The translations under genes were made by a program, and so were the position numbers. The notes beneath the pieces are model-generated. The model worked only from the letters and a program-made list of their open reading frames with translations, had not been told where the DNA came from and ran no database searches. From Myroides profundi (GTDB taxonomy: Bacteria; Bacteroidota; Bacteroidia; Flavobacteriales; Flavobacteriaceae): DNA of 64,000 bases. Every line of letters begins with the position of its first letter. Positions within the stretch are counted from its first letter, which is position 1. This document shows, in pieces, positions 1 to 9,113 of the stretch. The stretch is taken from positions 2,666,001 to 2,730,000 of the forward strand of contig NZ_CP010817.1 in the NCBI RefSeq assembly GCF_000833025.1. Direction: 5' to 3'.

Positions 1-2
1 TA

Positions 3-647
3 TTTACTTTCGCCATTCCTATTGGATCCCTAAAATTAGGAGTTGCTGTATTGACTACCTTGATTATCACTATTTGTTTATTACTATTAAGTATTGAAGA
101 GAGTTTACTTACTATACTTGGCTTAAGCATGATCGTTTCTGCTGGTATATACCTAAAGTACAAAACGCATTCTTTCTTCTTAGCTGTCATGTCCTTTTAC
201 CTTCTATCTACTGCGATATTATTCTATATCGGATTAGCAAAAGAAGGTTATAAATATCTCATTCTATTAGTTGTCCCAATGGAGTTAAATGATGTAAGCC
301 AATATATGGCTGGCAAGCTATTCGGCAAAACTAAGATAACACCTCATATCAGCCCAAATAAAACACTAGAAGGCGTTATAGGTGGTATTGTGATGACTAC
401 AGGTATATTTAACCTGATGTACTATTTACTATTCGGGGAAGCTATTACGCTAAAGACTATTCTATTGGCAATGGCATTAAGTATTTTAGGTTTTTTAGGA
501 GACCTAACCTTCTCCTTAGTTAAACGAAAAGCAAATGTCAAAGACACAGGTACACTCCTTCCTGGACATGGAGGACTGCTAGACCGTGTAGATAGTTTAT
601 TATACACCACTCCCCTATTTTATATTGTCATGTTATGGATCAAATAA
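3..647 (+). CDS. Phosphatidate cytidylyltransferase family protein (YnbB/CdsA-like), 5' partial
   Basis: Makes CDP-activated lipid from phosphatidate and CTP at the inner membrane. The frame is open to the left edge, so the gene starts outside the window; a TTG at 51 is only an internal codon. Hydrophobic helices fill the N-terminal half. The CdsA family signature is intact near the C-terminus: SLVKRKANVKD followed by PGHGGLLDRVD, with the conserved Lys, Asp and His-Gly-Gly. It overlaps the next gene by 13 bases, so it is co-translated in an operon with the patatin, SDR, YnbD-like and YnbC-like genes. That company matches E. coli ynbB rather than housekeeping cdsA. Family is certain; the ynbB assignment is inferred from context. 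Confidence 0.85.
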   Translation, partial: FTFAIPIGSLKLGVAVLTTLIITICLLLLSIEESLLTILGLSMIVSAGIYLKYKTHSFFLAVMSFYLLSTAILFYIGLAKEGYKYLILLVVPMELNDVSQYMAGKLFGKTKITPHISPNKTLEGVIGGIVMTTGIFNLMYYLLFGEAITLKTILLAMALSILGFLGDLTFSLVKRKANVKDTGTLLPGHGGLLDRVDSLLYTTPLFYIVMLWIK

Positions 648-1669
648 AACCTTATAATCGCGTAGCGGTGTTCTCTGGTGGCGGAAGTCGCTTTGTGATG
701 TACTGTGGGATATATGTCGCGATGGTCGAACACAATATTCGTCCTGACTTAATTATCTCAACGTGTGGAGCAACTATCTCTACATCGATTATACGCACCT
801 TTAATACACCCCAAGCTATTAAAGGATATCTAGCATCAGACGAATTTCTGACTGCTGCCATGAATACCTTTTTGACTAATCAGACGAGACTAGACCGCCT
901 TCCGTACTACTGTATCAAGCACAGTAAGAAAAAAGAGAATGCTCTCTATCTATTAGATCTGTTTAGTAAGTATTTTGTTGATCAGCCTCAAAACCTAGAT
1001 GAGAAGTTCCCTTCTCTACTAACTACACATACTGATGCACCTGAGGTCATTACCCTTGGTTCTGAGATATTGTATACACCTGATCGAGTGAACAAAAAGA
1101 GAAAAGGTGAGAAAGCCTTTAAGAAAATACTTATTCCTACTCCTAATGTTCCTCTTGATTCACTACACCAATATATTGATCAATATAAATTTGACACAAA
1201 TAGTGCAGTCGAGAGAGATACAGAATTACTTCTAGAAGTAGAGTCCTTAAGAGCGATGCGAATTAGTACATCTGATATGTTCTATATGGCACCTGCTCAG
1301 TATAGAGGTAAACAGTATTTAGGAGGAGCGATAGACCTTATCCCTTTCGAATTAGCCACTACACTAGGTAGCGAAATATGGCTAGAACACAAAGCTCCTT
1401 ATTCTGCTATGGAAGAAGGCTTAGTCAGAGCTGTATTTGGCTACAGTGGAAATGAACGACTTCAACAAGCAGCAGCTATCAAAGCCAATAGGTTAGACAC
1501 CAGTGATATGAGACAAAAACTCTCTGGAGGCTACCTAAGCCGTAAGATTAATTGGAGAAAGTTTGCTTTAGAAATACAATTACCCATCTCTAAAGAAGAC
1601 TGTAAAGAACAGATATTTAGACAATTTGACTATGGATATCAAGTAGTCCTTAATGCATTAAAACAATGA
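635..1669 (+). CDS. Patatin-like protein with altered catalytic motifs
   Basis: Resembles patatin-type lipid acyl hydrolases in its first 50 residues: a glycine-rich oxyanion loop FSGGGSRF (residues 13-20), then PDLIISTCGATIST where the nucleophile elbow should be. The usual GxSxG reads S-T-C-G-A, so Cys44 sits in the Ser position. The usual C-terminal Asp-Gly-Gly appears as YLGGAID (about 227-233), with Leu in place of the catalytic Asp. There is no signal peptide. It overlaps the cytidylyltransferase upstream and the SDR downstream (ATGA). It may be a non-canonical or inactive acyl hydrolase with a binding role in the same lipid pathway. Fold assignment is fairly secure; activity is doubtful. 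Confidence 0.75.
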   Translation: MDQIKPYNRVAVFSGGGSRFVMYCGIYVAMVEHNIRPDLIISTCGATISTSIIRTFNTPQAIKGYLASDEFLTAAMNTFLTNQTRLDRLPYYCIKHSKKKENALYLLDLFSKYFVDQPQNLDEKFPSLLTTHTDAPEVITLGSEILYTPDRVNKKRKGEKAFKKILIPTPNVPLDSLHQYIDQYKFDTNSAVERDTELLLEVESLRAMRISTSDMFYMAPAQYRGKQYLGGAIDLIPFELATTLGSEIWLEHKAPYSAMEEGLVRAVFGYSGNERLQQAAAIKANRLDTSDMRQKLSGGYLSRKINWRKFALEIQLPISKEDCKEQIFRQFDYGYQVVLNALKQ

Positions 1670-2421
1670 GATCGGTCTTTATCACAGGAGGTACATCAGG
1701 TATAGGATGGGCATTAGCTCAGCGCTATTTACAAGAGGGTTACCGCGTAGGTATCGGCAGTCGTAATCCTCATAAAGAAGGACATAACTTCGCTGTACAT
1801 ACTAACCTAACTGTCTATACAGTAGATGCAACAGACTTACCTCAACTACGAGATGTGATAAACACATTTAGTCAAACTAAGCTTGATATACTGATAGCAG
1901 GAGCAGGTAATTATACGGATAGTGCCTTAGAGCATATTTCATGGGAAGATACCAATGCCATGATAGACAATAATATCAAAGCCACCCTAAATGCATTAGA
2001 AGTAGCGAGAGGCTGTATGCAGAACAATGGAGGAACTATCGTCTGTATCGCTTCGATATCTACCTTTTTAGACTATAATGAAGCAACAATCTACACAAGG
2101 TGTAAGCAAGCAGTAGTAGCACTTACCAAAGCGTATCAACGCGCCTATAGAGATAAAGGGATTAAAGTCATCAGTGTACACCCTGGTTATGTCGCTACAC
2201 CTAGACTACTAGAACTCAATAGTGATGATCTTTCTAAAAAACAATATGTTATCACCCCTACAGAAGCAGCTGATATCATTTATACTGATATTACACAAGG
2301 CAAAGAACTGATAGTCTTTCCAAAAAAGATGTATCGACTAATTCGCTGTTTACAGCTATTCCCTAAAGGAATATTACAATGTATTATGCACAAAAAAGCA
2401 AAATGGCAAAAGAAGAAATAA
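1666..2421 (+). CDS. Short-chain dehydrogenase/reductase
   Basis: NAD(P)-dependent oxidoreductase of the classical SDR family. The cofactor motif TGGTSGIG lies at residues 7-14, an AGAG stretch follows beta-4, and the catalytic Ser precedes Y143-x3-K147. The PG motif (HPGYVATPR) after the active site is typical. Length (251 residues) is standard. The start codon overlaps the preceding stop as ATGA, and its 3' end overlaps the next gene by about 20-40 bases, indicating translational coupling. Substrate cannot be read from the sequence; the setting suggests reduction or oxidation of a lipid head group or acyl chain. Confidence 0.88.
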   Translation: MRSVFITGGTSGIGWALAQRYLQEGYRVGIGSRNPHKEGHNFAVHTNLTVYTVDATDLPQLRDVINTFSQTKLDILIAGAGNYTDSALEHISWEDTNAMIDNNIKATLNALEVARGCMQNNGGTIVCIASISTFLDYNEATIYTRCKQAVVALTKAYQRAYRDKGIKVISVHPGYVATPRLLELNSDDLSKKQYVITPTEAADIIYTDITQGKELIVFPKKMYRLIRCLQLFPKGILQCIMHKKAKWQKKK

Positions 2422-3692
2422 CTCCTACTTTTAAACAACGAACCAAAACAATGCTTCTCTGTTATGCTGTCTTCATTATTTTATATATGATGGCACAGTA
2501 TTACTCTGTATATAGAGCATTGGATTGGTCTGTCACCTTAGCGATAGATCACTATATCCCGTTTATAGAATGGATGATCATTCCCTATAGTACTAGTGGG
2601 CTGTTCTTCTTACTCGTTTTTTATTGGGTAGATTCTATTTATCAATTGAGATTACTGACTAAGCGTATGTTAGCAGTCACTATAGTCGCTTTTATTGGGT
2701 TTATTGCATTCCCTATTCAGTTTACAGTAGAGAGGCCTTTGCATACAGTGGCTTTGTTTACCCCCCTTTTTGACTTTATCACGACATGGGATACACATTA
2801 TAATCAAGCTCCATCACTACATGTAGCCTATGCAGTTGTGTTTATGACTGTTGTAGAACACACTAGAAGATTTAAGGTATTTACCAAAGTCTTCTTACAT
2901 ATCTGGCTTGTCTTAGTAGCGCTCTCTACACTATTTGTCTATCAGCATCACACCATTGATTTGATCACAGCCATTCTAGTTTGTTTAGGCACTTTTATCT
3001 TTCTACCCAACAAAGAGAAAGCCCTGTACCTCAATATTAAAAAAGGATTGATATACTTTGTTTTAGCGACTATACTATTGGGTATTGTTTGTTATTCACT
3101 TGAGCACTATACCTCTATTTTATTGCTTTGGATAGCGACTAACCTTATCTATATAGGCACAGCTTATATTCAAAACAATATCTATTTTATCAAAGATAAA
3201 CAAGGACAGATTAGCTTGTGGAAATACCTTGCTCTACTGCCTTATATCACAACTTATTATATTCTGAGAAGACTGAACAAAGTCTATTACCCTGTAGAAG
3301 TCAAAGAGATGATCCCTCAGCTCTATATCGGGTCTTTACTTTCTTCTAAAGAAGCTTCAGCTCATTTTGATTCAAGTGAAGTGATAACGTATGACCTATC
3401 TGCTGAAATGAAAGAGAACAGCTATTTATTACACCATTCTGCCTATCACTTTTATCCGCTTTTAGATATAGGACAGGCTAATCAAGAATATATTCAGCGT
3501 ATTGTAACAAATATTATTAACGCTTATCAAAATAAAAAAAACAATACTGTAATCTATATACACTGTGCTATGGGACTGTCTAGAAGCATGACTATAGCCG
3601 CCTTAGTTTACGCTTATTACACAGATTGTACACAAAAAGATGCACAGACATATATACAATCTATTAATCAAAACGCTATCTTTAAATTATAA
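2379..3692 (+). CDS. PAP2 phosphatase fused to dual-specificity phosphatase domain (YnbD-like)
   Basis: Membrane protein with an N-terminal PAP2-type lipid phosphatase region: several transmembrane helices, a QAPSLHVAYAV motif (about residue 140) and a HHTIDLIT motif (about 190) that supply the PAP2 histidines. The C-terminal part is a soluble cysteine phosphatase with the P-loop HCAMGLSRS (nucleophile near Cys396, Arg402; CX5R). The same fusion exists in E. coli YnbD. Two starts are possible, ATG 2379 or ATG 2403; both overlap the SDR gene. It probably dephosphorylates a lipid phosphate made in this pathway. Domain calls are solid; the substrate is unknown. Confidence 0.86.
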   Translation: MYYAQKSKMAKEEITPTFKQRTKTMLLCYAVFIILYMMAQYYSVYRALDWSVTLAIDHYIPFIEWMIIPYSTSGLFFLLVFYWVDSIYQLRLLTKRMLAVTIVAFIGFIAFPIQFTVERPLHTVALFTPLFDFITTWDTHYNQAPSLHVAYAVVFMTVVEHTRRFKVFTKVFLHIWLVLVALSTLFVYQHHTIDLITAILVCLGTFIFLPNKEKALYLNIKKGLIYFVLATILLGIVCYSLEHYTSILLLWIATNLIYIGTAYIQNNIYFIKDKQGQISLWKYLALLPYITTYYILRRLNKVYYPVEVKEMIPQLYIGSLLSSKEASAHFDSSEVITYDLSAEMKENSYLLHHSAYHFYPLLDIGQANQEYIQRIVTNIINAYQNKKNNTVIYIHCAMGLSRSMTIAALVYAYYTDCTQKDAQTYIQSINQNAIFKL

Positions 3693-3715
3693 ATTGCTAT
3701 AAAAAACACTAATAT

Positions 3716-5422
3716 ATGATAGAAGGAACATTCACTAGCTTTGATAATGCAGCTATATTTTATCGAGCTTGGAATTACAAAGAAGGACAAAAAACAATGA
3801 TTGTCCTACATCGTGGACATGAGCATTCTGCTCGTTTAGCGGAGTTTGCACAGAGTGCTCCATTTGCTAATTATAACGTATTTAGTTTTGACTTTAGAGG
3901 GCATGGATATACAGAACAGGAAGTATCTCCTAACTTCATGGACTATGTGCGAGACCTAGATGCCTTCGCTCATTACCTACACCAGACCTATCAGGTACAC
4001 TATCACGACACTTTCGTAGTAGCCAATAGTATCGCTGGGGTAATCGCTAGTGCATGGGTACATGACTATGCTGTACCTATCGCAGGTATGGCTCTACTAG
4101 CTCCTGCATTCTCTATTAAATTATACGTTCCTTTGGCTAAAGAAATGATAGCCCTTGGTACTAAGTTTAAGCCAGATATGATTGTGACAAGTTATGTAAA
4201 GTCTAAGGTATTAACCCATGAAAAAGATCAACAAGTAGCTTACGATAGTGACCCGTTAATCACGAAGTTTATCAATGGGCGCATGCTTGTAGACTTATTA
4301 GATGCGGGAAAACGCATTGTAGATGATGCAGCTGCCATCACTGTACCTACTATTGTCTTCTCAGCCGGGAAAGACTATGTAGTAAAGAACAAATGGCAAC
4401 AACGCTTCTTTCACAATCTAAGTAGTGACTTAAGAGAGTTTAAAACACTAAAAGAAAGCTTCCATGGTATCTTATTTGAAAAAGGAAGAGAACAAGTGTA
4501 TAAAGACATCGCTAAGTTTATGGAGAAGAGTTTTACTGCTCCTAAAGTAAAAATCAACCTCAAAGCGGATAAGTTTACCACTGATGAGTACTACCAAATG
4601 TTATTTGGTCTATTGCCATCTGTCGAATTGCTATCTTATAAAATCCAGAAGAAACTATTAGGCGTAATAGGTCCTCTATCAGAAGGAATGCGATTAGGAC
4701 TGTTATATGGTTTTGACTCTGGTATCTCTCTAGACTATGTGTATAAAAACACACCTCAAGGAAAGCTAGGCTTCGGTAAAATAATGGATAAGAACTACCT
4801 CAACGCTATCGGATGGGCAGGTATCCGCCAACGAAAAGTTCATCTATTACAACAAATAGACAAACAAATAGCCCTGTTACAAGAACAAGGACAACCTATC
4901 AAGATACTAGACGTAGCAGGAGGTACTGGTAATTACTTATTTGACATTAAGGCAAAATACCCTGATGCAGAAATAGTAGTTAATGACTTTAAACGTTCGA
5001 ATATTGAAGTAGGTGAAGCTTATATCAAACAGCACAATCTAACTGGTATTCGCTTTACGAACTATGATTGTTTTGATCTAAACACCTATCCTCTATTCAA
5101 CTTTGAACCGAATATTACTATCATTTCAGGTATTTTTGAATTATTTGATGATAACGATATGATCTGTAATACAATCAAAGGAATAAGTAGTATAGCGACT
5201 AACAACAGCGTGATTGTTTACACAGGACAGCCTTGGCACCCACAATTAAAAACAATTGCCTTTGTACTAAAGAGTCACAGAGATACAGACTGGGTGATGC
5301 GTAGACGATCTCAGTATGAACTTGATAAACTATTCGCATATAACAGCGTGTTTAAACAGAATATGTTAATCGATAACTATGGTATATTCACAGTATCCGT
5401 AGGTAAGATTGTCAAGTCATAA
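3716..5422 (+). CDS. Alpha/beta hydrolase fused to class I SAM methyltransferase (YnbC-like)
   Basis: Bifunctional protein. Residues 1-280 are an alpha/beta hydrolase of the serine-aminopeptidase/monoglyceride-lipase type: DFRGHGYTE loop, nucleophile elbow ANSIAG with Ser105, and a late His in ESFHGILFE. Residues of about 330-560 are a Rossmann methyltransferase with motif I LDVAGGTGN (about 398-406). This fusion is the arrangement known from E. coli YnbC, and the gene closes the operon 23 bases after the YnbD-like gene. A strong terminator follows. It likely cleaves and/or methylates a lipid intermediate; the reaction is not established. Confidence 0.87.
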   Translation: MIEGTFTSFDNAAIFYRAWNYKEGQKTMIVLHRGHEHSARLAEFAQSAPFANYNVFSFDFRGHGYTEQEVSPNFMDYVRDLDAFAHYLHQTYQVHYHDTFVVANSIAGVIASAWVHDYAVPIAGMALLAPAFSIKLYVPLAKEMIALGTKFKPDMIVTSYVKSKVLTHEKDQQVAYDSDPLITKFINGRMLVDLLDAGKRIVDDAAAITVPTIVFSAGKDYVVKNKWQQRFFHNLSSDLREFKTLKESFHGILFEKGREQVYKDIAKFMEKSFTAPKVKINLKADKFTTDEYYQMLFGLLPSVELLSYKIQKKLLGVIGPLSEGMRLGLLYGFDSGISLDYVYKNTPQGKLGFGKIMDKNYLNAIGWAGIRQRKVHLLQQIDKQIALLQEQGQPIKILDVAGGTGNYLFDIKAKYPDAEIVVNDFKRSNIEVGEAYIKQHNLTGIRFTNYDCFDLNTYPLFNFEPNITIISGIFELFDDNDMICNTIKGISSIATNNSVIVYTGQPWHPQLKTIAFVLKSHRDTDWVMRRRSQYELDKLFAYNSVFKQNMLIDNYGIFTVSVGKIVKS

Positions 5423-5427
5423 ATAAC

Positions 5428-5460
5428 AAAAAGCCCTCATCATCATTGAGGGCTTTTGTT
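5428..5460 (+). terminator. Rho-independent terminator of the ynb-like operon
   Basis: Inverted repeat AAGCCCTCA / TGAGGGCTT (arms 5431-5439 and 5447-5455) followed by TTTTG, starting six bases after the stop codon at 5422. Confidence 0.85.
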
Positions 5461-5965
5461 ATTACCACTCAGATTGCTCCGAGTAGCCTAACGTATTTTA
5501 ATCAACTCTTTTGTGATATCGTTTTTTTGTGATGCCGTGAAGGTGTGAAATCGTTACGCTGATGGCGCGGATTTTTAATCCGTGACGTGTATTCTCCTGA
5601 CTTTCCTATTTCCTGTGACACGCATAATAATGCGTCTCTACATTATATGGCGGATGTGCCTCGCTGATGGCGCGGATTTTTAATCCGTGACGTATTCCCT
5701 GTGACACGCATAATAATGCGTCTCTACATTATGTGACGGATGTACAAAACCCTCGCTGCGCAAAGTCTCCCGACTTTGAGCGATTCTTACACAGCTTAAA
5801 TCGTTACGCTGATGGCGCGGATTTTTAATCCGTGACGTATTCCCTGTGACACAGGACAGAACGTTAAGAAAATGTCTAGTAGACATTTTTAGTGAATGAG
5901 ACAGGAGGCGTGCGGGCTAAATGCGTCTCTACATTATGTGACGGATGTACAAAACTCTTAATTAA
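5461..5965. repeat. Mosaic of small hairpin repeat modules
   Basis: About 500 gene-free bases built from repeated modules. Module A (GATGGCGCGGATTTTTAATC core, arms CGGATT/AATCCG) occurs at 5552-5588, 5663-5693 and 5802-5838. Module B (arms ACGCAT/ATGCGT, then CTCTACATTAT) occurs at 5614-5658 and 5699-5745, with a half copy at 5919-5955. A CAAAGT/ACTTTG hairpin lies at 5760-5780. The right part holds one copy of a 96-base exact repeat (5839-5934). Related modules recur near 14485, 16868 and 35670. A 68-codon minus-strand frame here only reads through the repeats. Confidence 0.8.
5839..5934. repeat. 96-bp exact direct repeat, copy 1
   Basis: Identical by eye to 16929-17024. It contains the hairpin AAATGTCT/AGACATTT around a three-base loop and ends with the ATGCGTCTCTACAT tail shared with module B. 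Confidence 0.85.
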
Positions 5966-6790
5966 TTACTTAAACTTCTCTAGATAGTCTAGTGTATTTA
6001 CTAATTCGTACTTAGGACTGCGCTCTAACCACATATTAAAGAATGCTGTATGAGATGCACCCATTAAGATAAATACTCTATCATTCTCAGTTAATGGTAT
6101 CTGATTTAGGTTAGAATACATAATTAAGTTACGGTGATAGTACTTTGCAGCTTCATCTGCTCCTTCAGACTTGCCTGGTGAAGACACATGAGTCAGCATA
6201 TCAGCATTCAGATTGATATAAGCATCTAATGATTTCTTTGTATTCGTATTATATAACATCTTTTGCACATTAGAACCTTCATCACTAGCTCTTAATTGTC
6301 TTAAAACAACGTTTATATAATCCTCATATAACGCTTTGTCATTATACTCAGGGATATTTTTATTTACCATATAGTTATATCCTTTACTATAATCTATACC
6401 GTATAATTTCTTCACTCCTGCTAATCTTCCTAATTCAAATCCCAATAAATGAACTTCATTAGGGTCAACTATTTTTATATTAGGATCTTTTATATACGAT
6501 TGGTATAATTCATTTAAAACGTCCATAGTATTTGCCTTTTGCTCTAATACAATTACCGTAGGTTTAAACTCTGCTATGGCTCTTGCCACTTCGTGTACCA
6601 TCGCTTTATTCTTAGCGTCATTCTCATCAAATTCAGTCTTATTTGAATCTGATGTAAATCCCATATGAAAAGTTCCCATATTCAATACAGGAATACGTTT
6701 CTCTAATTTTAGGTCCTCATTTATTTGAGCATTTACTATTTGTCCTCCTAATAAGCACATCGCTAATAAACTGAATAATTTAGTTTTCAT
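5966..6790 (-). CDS. Exported DUF5694-like protein with TraB/GumN-type features
   Basis: Signal peptide MKTKLFSLLAMCLLGGQIVNA, cleaved before QINEDLKL. The mature part starts with PVLNMGTFHMG, contains KPTVIVLEQK and ends with FILMGASHTAFFNMWLE. This arrangement of an early G-T-F-H and a late G-x-S-H recalls the TraB/GumN/EreA-like superfamily, and I recognise the protein as of the DUF5694 type found in Bacteroidota. Function is unknown. It is monocistronic; the A-rich leader upstream abuts a repeat module. The family call is from memory of the motif and could be wrong. Confidence 0.65.
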   Translation of the reverse strand: MKTKLFSLLAMCLLGGQIVNAQINEDLKLEKRIPVLNMGTFHMGFTSDSNKTEFDENDAKNKAMVHEVARAIAEFKPTVIVLEQKANTMDVLNELYQSYIKDPNIKIVDPNEVHLLGFELGRLAGVKKLYGIDYSKGYNYMVNKNIPEYNDKALYEDYINVVLRQLRASDEGSNVQKMLYNTNTKKSLDAYINLNADMLTHVSSPGKSEGADEAAKYYHRNLIMYSNLNQIPLTENDRVFILMGASHTAFFNMWLERSPKYELVNTLDYLEKFK

Positions 6791-7021
6791 AATTGTTTGT
6801 TTTTTTGTGGTTCTGTTTTTTTGTGATTCGTAACGTATATTCTCCCCGACTTCCCTATTTTCAGTTTCCTTAAACTTCTTTTAAATATTCTTTTGATTAC
6901 AGGACAAAGATGAAATAGTAGGCGCTTTCTCTTTTTACTTTTTCGACCAACACTCTATTTTATCCGATGAACACTCTTTATTTAAAAACTAAGTTTTTAT
7001 AGATTTACAAAAACATTATAT

Positions 7022-8062
7022 ATGCAACCTATAGAAGTGCTATCTAGAAAAAAAGAAATACAATTACACCTAATTTTATGGCTTATTATCATTTATACTA
7101 GATATGTACATGTTGATTATAAAGCTCCTTATTTCTTTAGTTTTACAGACTTCTCCTTATTTAATAATACATTTATAATCATATTCGCAACCATCTTTTA
7201 CTTTCATTATTTGTTTATAATGCCGCGTATTATACAGAAATTTAGTTGGAAGAGAGTATTCTTAGGTTGGGCTATATCATTTGTGTTTTTTGTTGTTATA
7301 AGAGCTTTTATAGAACAACTACTTACTGTCTGGATATGGGGTATACAGAATTACTTCGTAGGTACACCTACATGGTACTATATTTTTGACAATATCTACT
7401 TCAGCCTAGCTCCTATCTTTATTGCTTCAGTTACTTACATTATTATCCACTTAGTACGCAGTCTACAATTAAATCAGATCATAAAACAAGAAAAGAATGA
7501 AGTAGAATTGCGTTTTTTAAAATCACAGATAAATCCTCATTTCGTCTTTAATACACTAAATAATATCTATTCTTTAGTCTATCAGAAGTCTGAACAGGCG
7601 CTTCCTGCTATAGATAAACTAAGTCAACTCATGCGATACATGACTTATGAAACGGATACAGATCACATAGAACTTCAAAAAGAAATCAACTATATACAAG
7701 ATTTTATTGACCTAGAGAAGATGCGTATCGCAGGGCAGACGAATATAATCGTGTATATCGATATAGAAAACCCTAGTCTACTCATTCCTCCATTATTGCT
7801 ATTGCCTTTTATCGAAAATGGTTTTAAACATGGAATATTGACAGATCAAGAACATCCTTTTACAATTACGATTAAACAGCACAATAACCTACTTGAAATA
7901 CATACTCAGAACAAGACTAACAATTATAACAAGGATAAAACTAGTGGAATAGGTCTAGCCAATATCCATAAACGCTTAGATTTACAATTTCCGAATAAAC
8001 ATACCTTGAATATTACAGAAGAAGAGAATATCTTTACTTGCCAACTATCCATTGAATTATGA
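7022..8062 (+). CDS. LytS-type sensor histidine kinase
   Basis: Membrane histidine kinase of the LytS/YehU (His_kinase, PF06580) class. Four hydrophobic segments span residues of about 15-150; the phosphoacceptor motif QINPHFVFNTLNN places His173. A C-terminal HATPase region carries PFIENGFKHG (N-box) and SGIGLANIHKRL (G-box). There is no separate extracellular sensor domain. The stop overlaps the start of the LytTR regulator (ATGA), so the pair is co-translated. The stimulus cannot be read from the sequence. Confidence 0.92.
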   Translation: MQPIEVLSRKKEIQLHLILWLIIIYTRYVHVDYKAPYFFSFTDFSLFNNTFIIIFATIFYFHYLFIMPRIIQKFSWKRVFLGWAISFVFFVVIRAFIEQLLTVWIWGIQNYFVGTPTWYYIFDNIYFSLAPIFIASVTYIIIHLVRSLQLNQIIKQEKNEVELRFLKSQINPHFVFNTLNNIYSLVYQKSEQALPAIDKLSQLMRYMTYETDTDHIELQKEINYIQDFIDLEKMRIAGQTNIIVYIDIENPSLLIPPLLLLPFIENGFKHGILTDQEHPFTITIKQHNNLLEIHTQNKTNNYNKDKTSGIGLANIHKRLDLQFPNKHTLNITEEENIFTCQLSIEL

Positions 8063-8769
8063 GTACTATCCGATGCTATATACTAGATGATGAGCCCTTA
8101 GCGGTAGCCTTACTAAGCGATTATGTACAGAAGTCTCCTCAGCTAGAGCTAGTCGGGAGTTCTACTTCTGCATTAACAGCTTTAACTGAATTACAACAGT
8201 TAGACGTAGACTTGTGCTTCATCGATATACAAATGCCTGAACTAACAGGGTTGCAAATCATGAATCTACTGGGTAGAAAGACCTACTTCATCATCACCTC
8301 AGCCTATAACCAATACGCATTAGAAGGGTATGAGCACAATGTAATCGATTATCTATTAAAACCGATTACCTATGAGAGATTCTTTAAAAGTATACAGAAG
8401 GCATCTCCCATTATACAACAGAATAATATAGTGACAACTCCTCCAAAAATAGATCAAGAGAATCACTTATTTATCAAAACAGATGGTAAACATATCAAAG
8501 TACTCTTTAATGATTTAAAATACATAGAAGGGTTAAAAGATTATTTGGCATTACATCTCGTGAACGAACGTCTTATCACACTATGTACTTTAAAGGAGAT
8601 GGAAGATAAGCTACCTAGTCACCTATTTATCCGTGTACATAAATCCTTTATTATCAACAAACAACACTTAGATACTATAGAGCGCAATAGACTATATATA
8701 GATAAGGCCATCATCCCTATAGGAGAGACTTATAAAAAAACGGTATTAGGTCAACTCTTAAAAGAATAA
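8059..8769 (+). CDS. LytTR-family response regulator
   Basis: Receiver domain (residues 1-120) with acidic pocket D10/D11, phospho-acceptor D56 in CFIDIQMPE and conserved Lys in LLKPIT. A LytTR DNA-binding domain follows (about 135-236: LKYIEGLKDYLALH ... IRVHKSFIINKQHLDTIE). It is the cognate partner of the LytS kinase immediately upstream and would bind paired direct repeats in target promoters. The next 340 bases on this strand hold no gene, so the targets are elsewhere. Confidence 0.93.
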   Translation: MSTIRCYILDDEPLAVALLSDYVQKSPQLELVGSSTSALTALTELQQLDVDLCFIDIQMPELTGLQIMNLLGRKTYFIITSAYNQYALEGYEHNVIDYLLKPITYERFFKSIQKASPIIQQNNIVTTPPKIDQENHLFIKTDGKHIKVLFNDLKYIEGLKDYLALHLVNERLITLCTLKEMEDKLPSHLFIRVHKSFIINKQHLDTIERNRLYIDKAIIPIGETYKKTVLGQLLKE

Positions 8770-9113
8770 GTTCTCTTCTATTATTTAAATCTAATCGATT
8801 AATTATTACTCTGATATATAGTTTAAGTACTCCTATTACCTTATTTACAATGTTGGACTTATCTAGTCAGCTGTAAGTAGATTTTACTCTTGTTGTACTC
8901 TCAATTCTATTTGCCTTGACATATTTCAATACTAAGTCTTCTATAAGTCTATCATGACTCCGTTATTTCTATCTATTTAACGGACTCACTACGGACTCAT
9001 AACGGACTCACTACGGACTCAAGGCGACTAAAACTTGTCTCGTCCTACTATAACTGTACAGCTATAGTTAATAATCCTACTTAATACTGTACAGATTTTT
9101 ATTAATCCTTTTA
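8770..9113. other. Intergenic region with 11-bp tandem array
   Basis: No gene seen. It holds a four-unit 11-bp array (8979-9021) and three copies of the palindrome CTGTACAG (near 9055, 9087 and 9116), the last inside the end of the IS3 remnant. Confidence 0.6.
8979..9021. repeat. 4 x 11-bp tandem array (ACGGACTCA), site 1
   Basis: Four units alternating TAACGGACTCA and CTACGGACTCA. The array is preceded by ATCATGACTC and followed by a partly conserved tail that ends ATAACTGTACAG. The whole block of about 110 bases recurs at 61643-61769. Eleven is not a multiple of three, so it is not coding. Confidence 0.8.

Noticed and set aside
5680..5886. 68-codon minus-strand ORF starting MSTRHFLNVLSC
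   Set aside because: Reads entirely through intergenic repeat modules; the same start recurs at 16976 because the 96-bp repeat is copied. No conserved protein features.
8979..9021. CRISPR array
   Set aside because: Only four 11-bp units with no spacers of regular length; no cas genes in the window.
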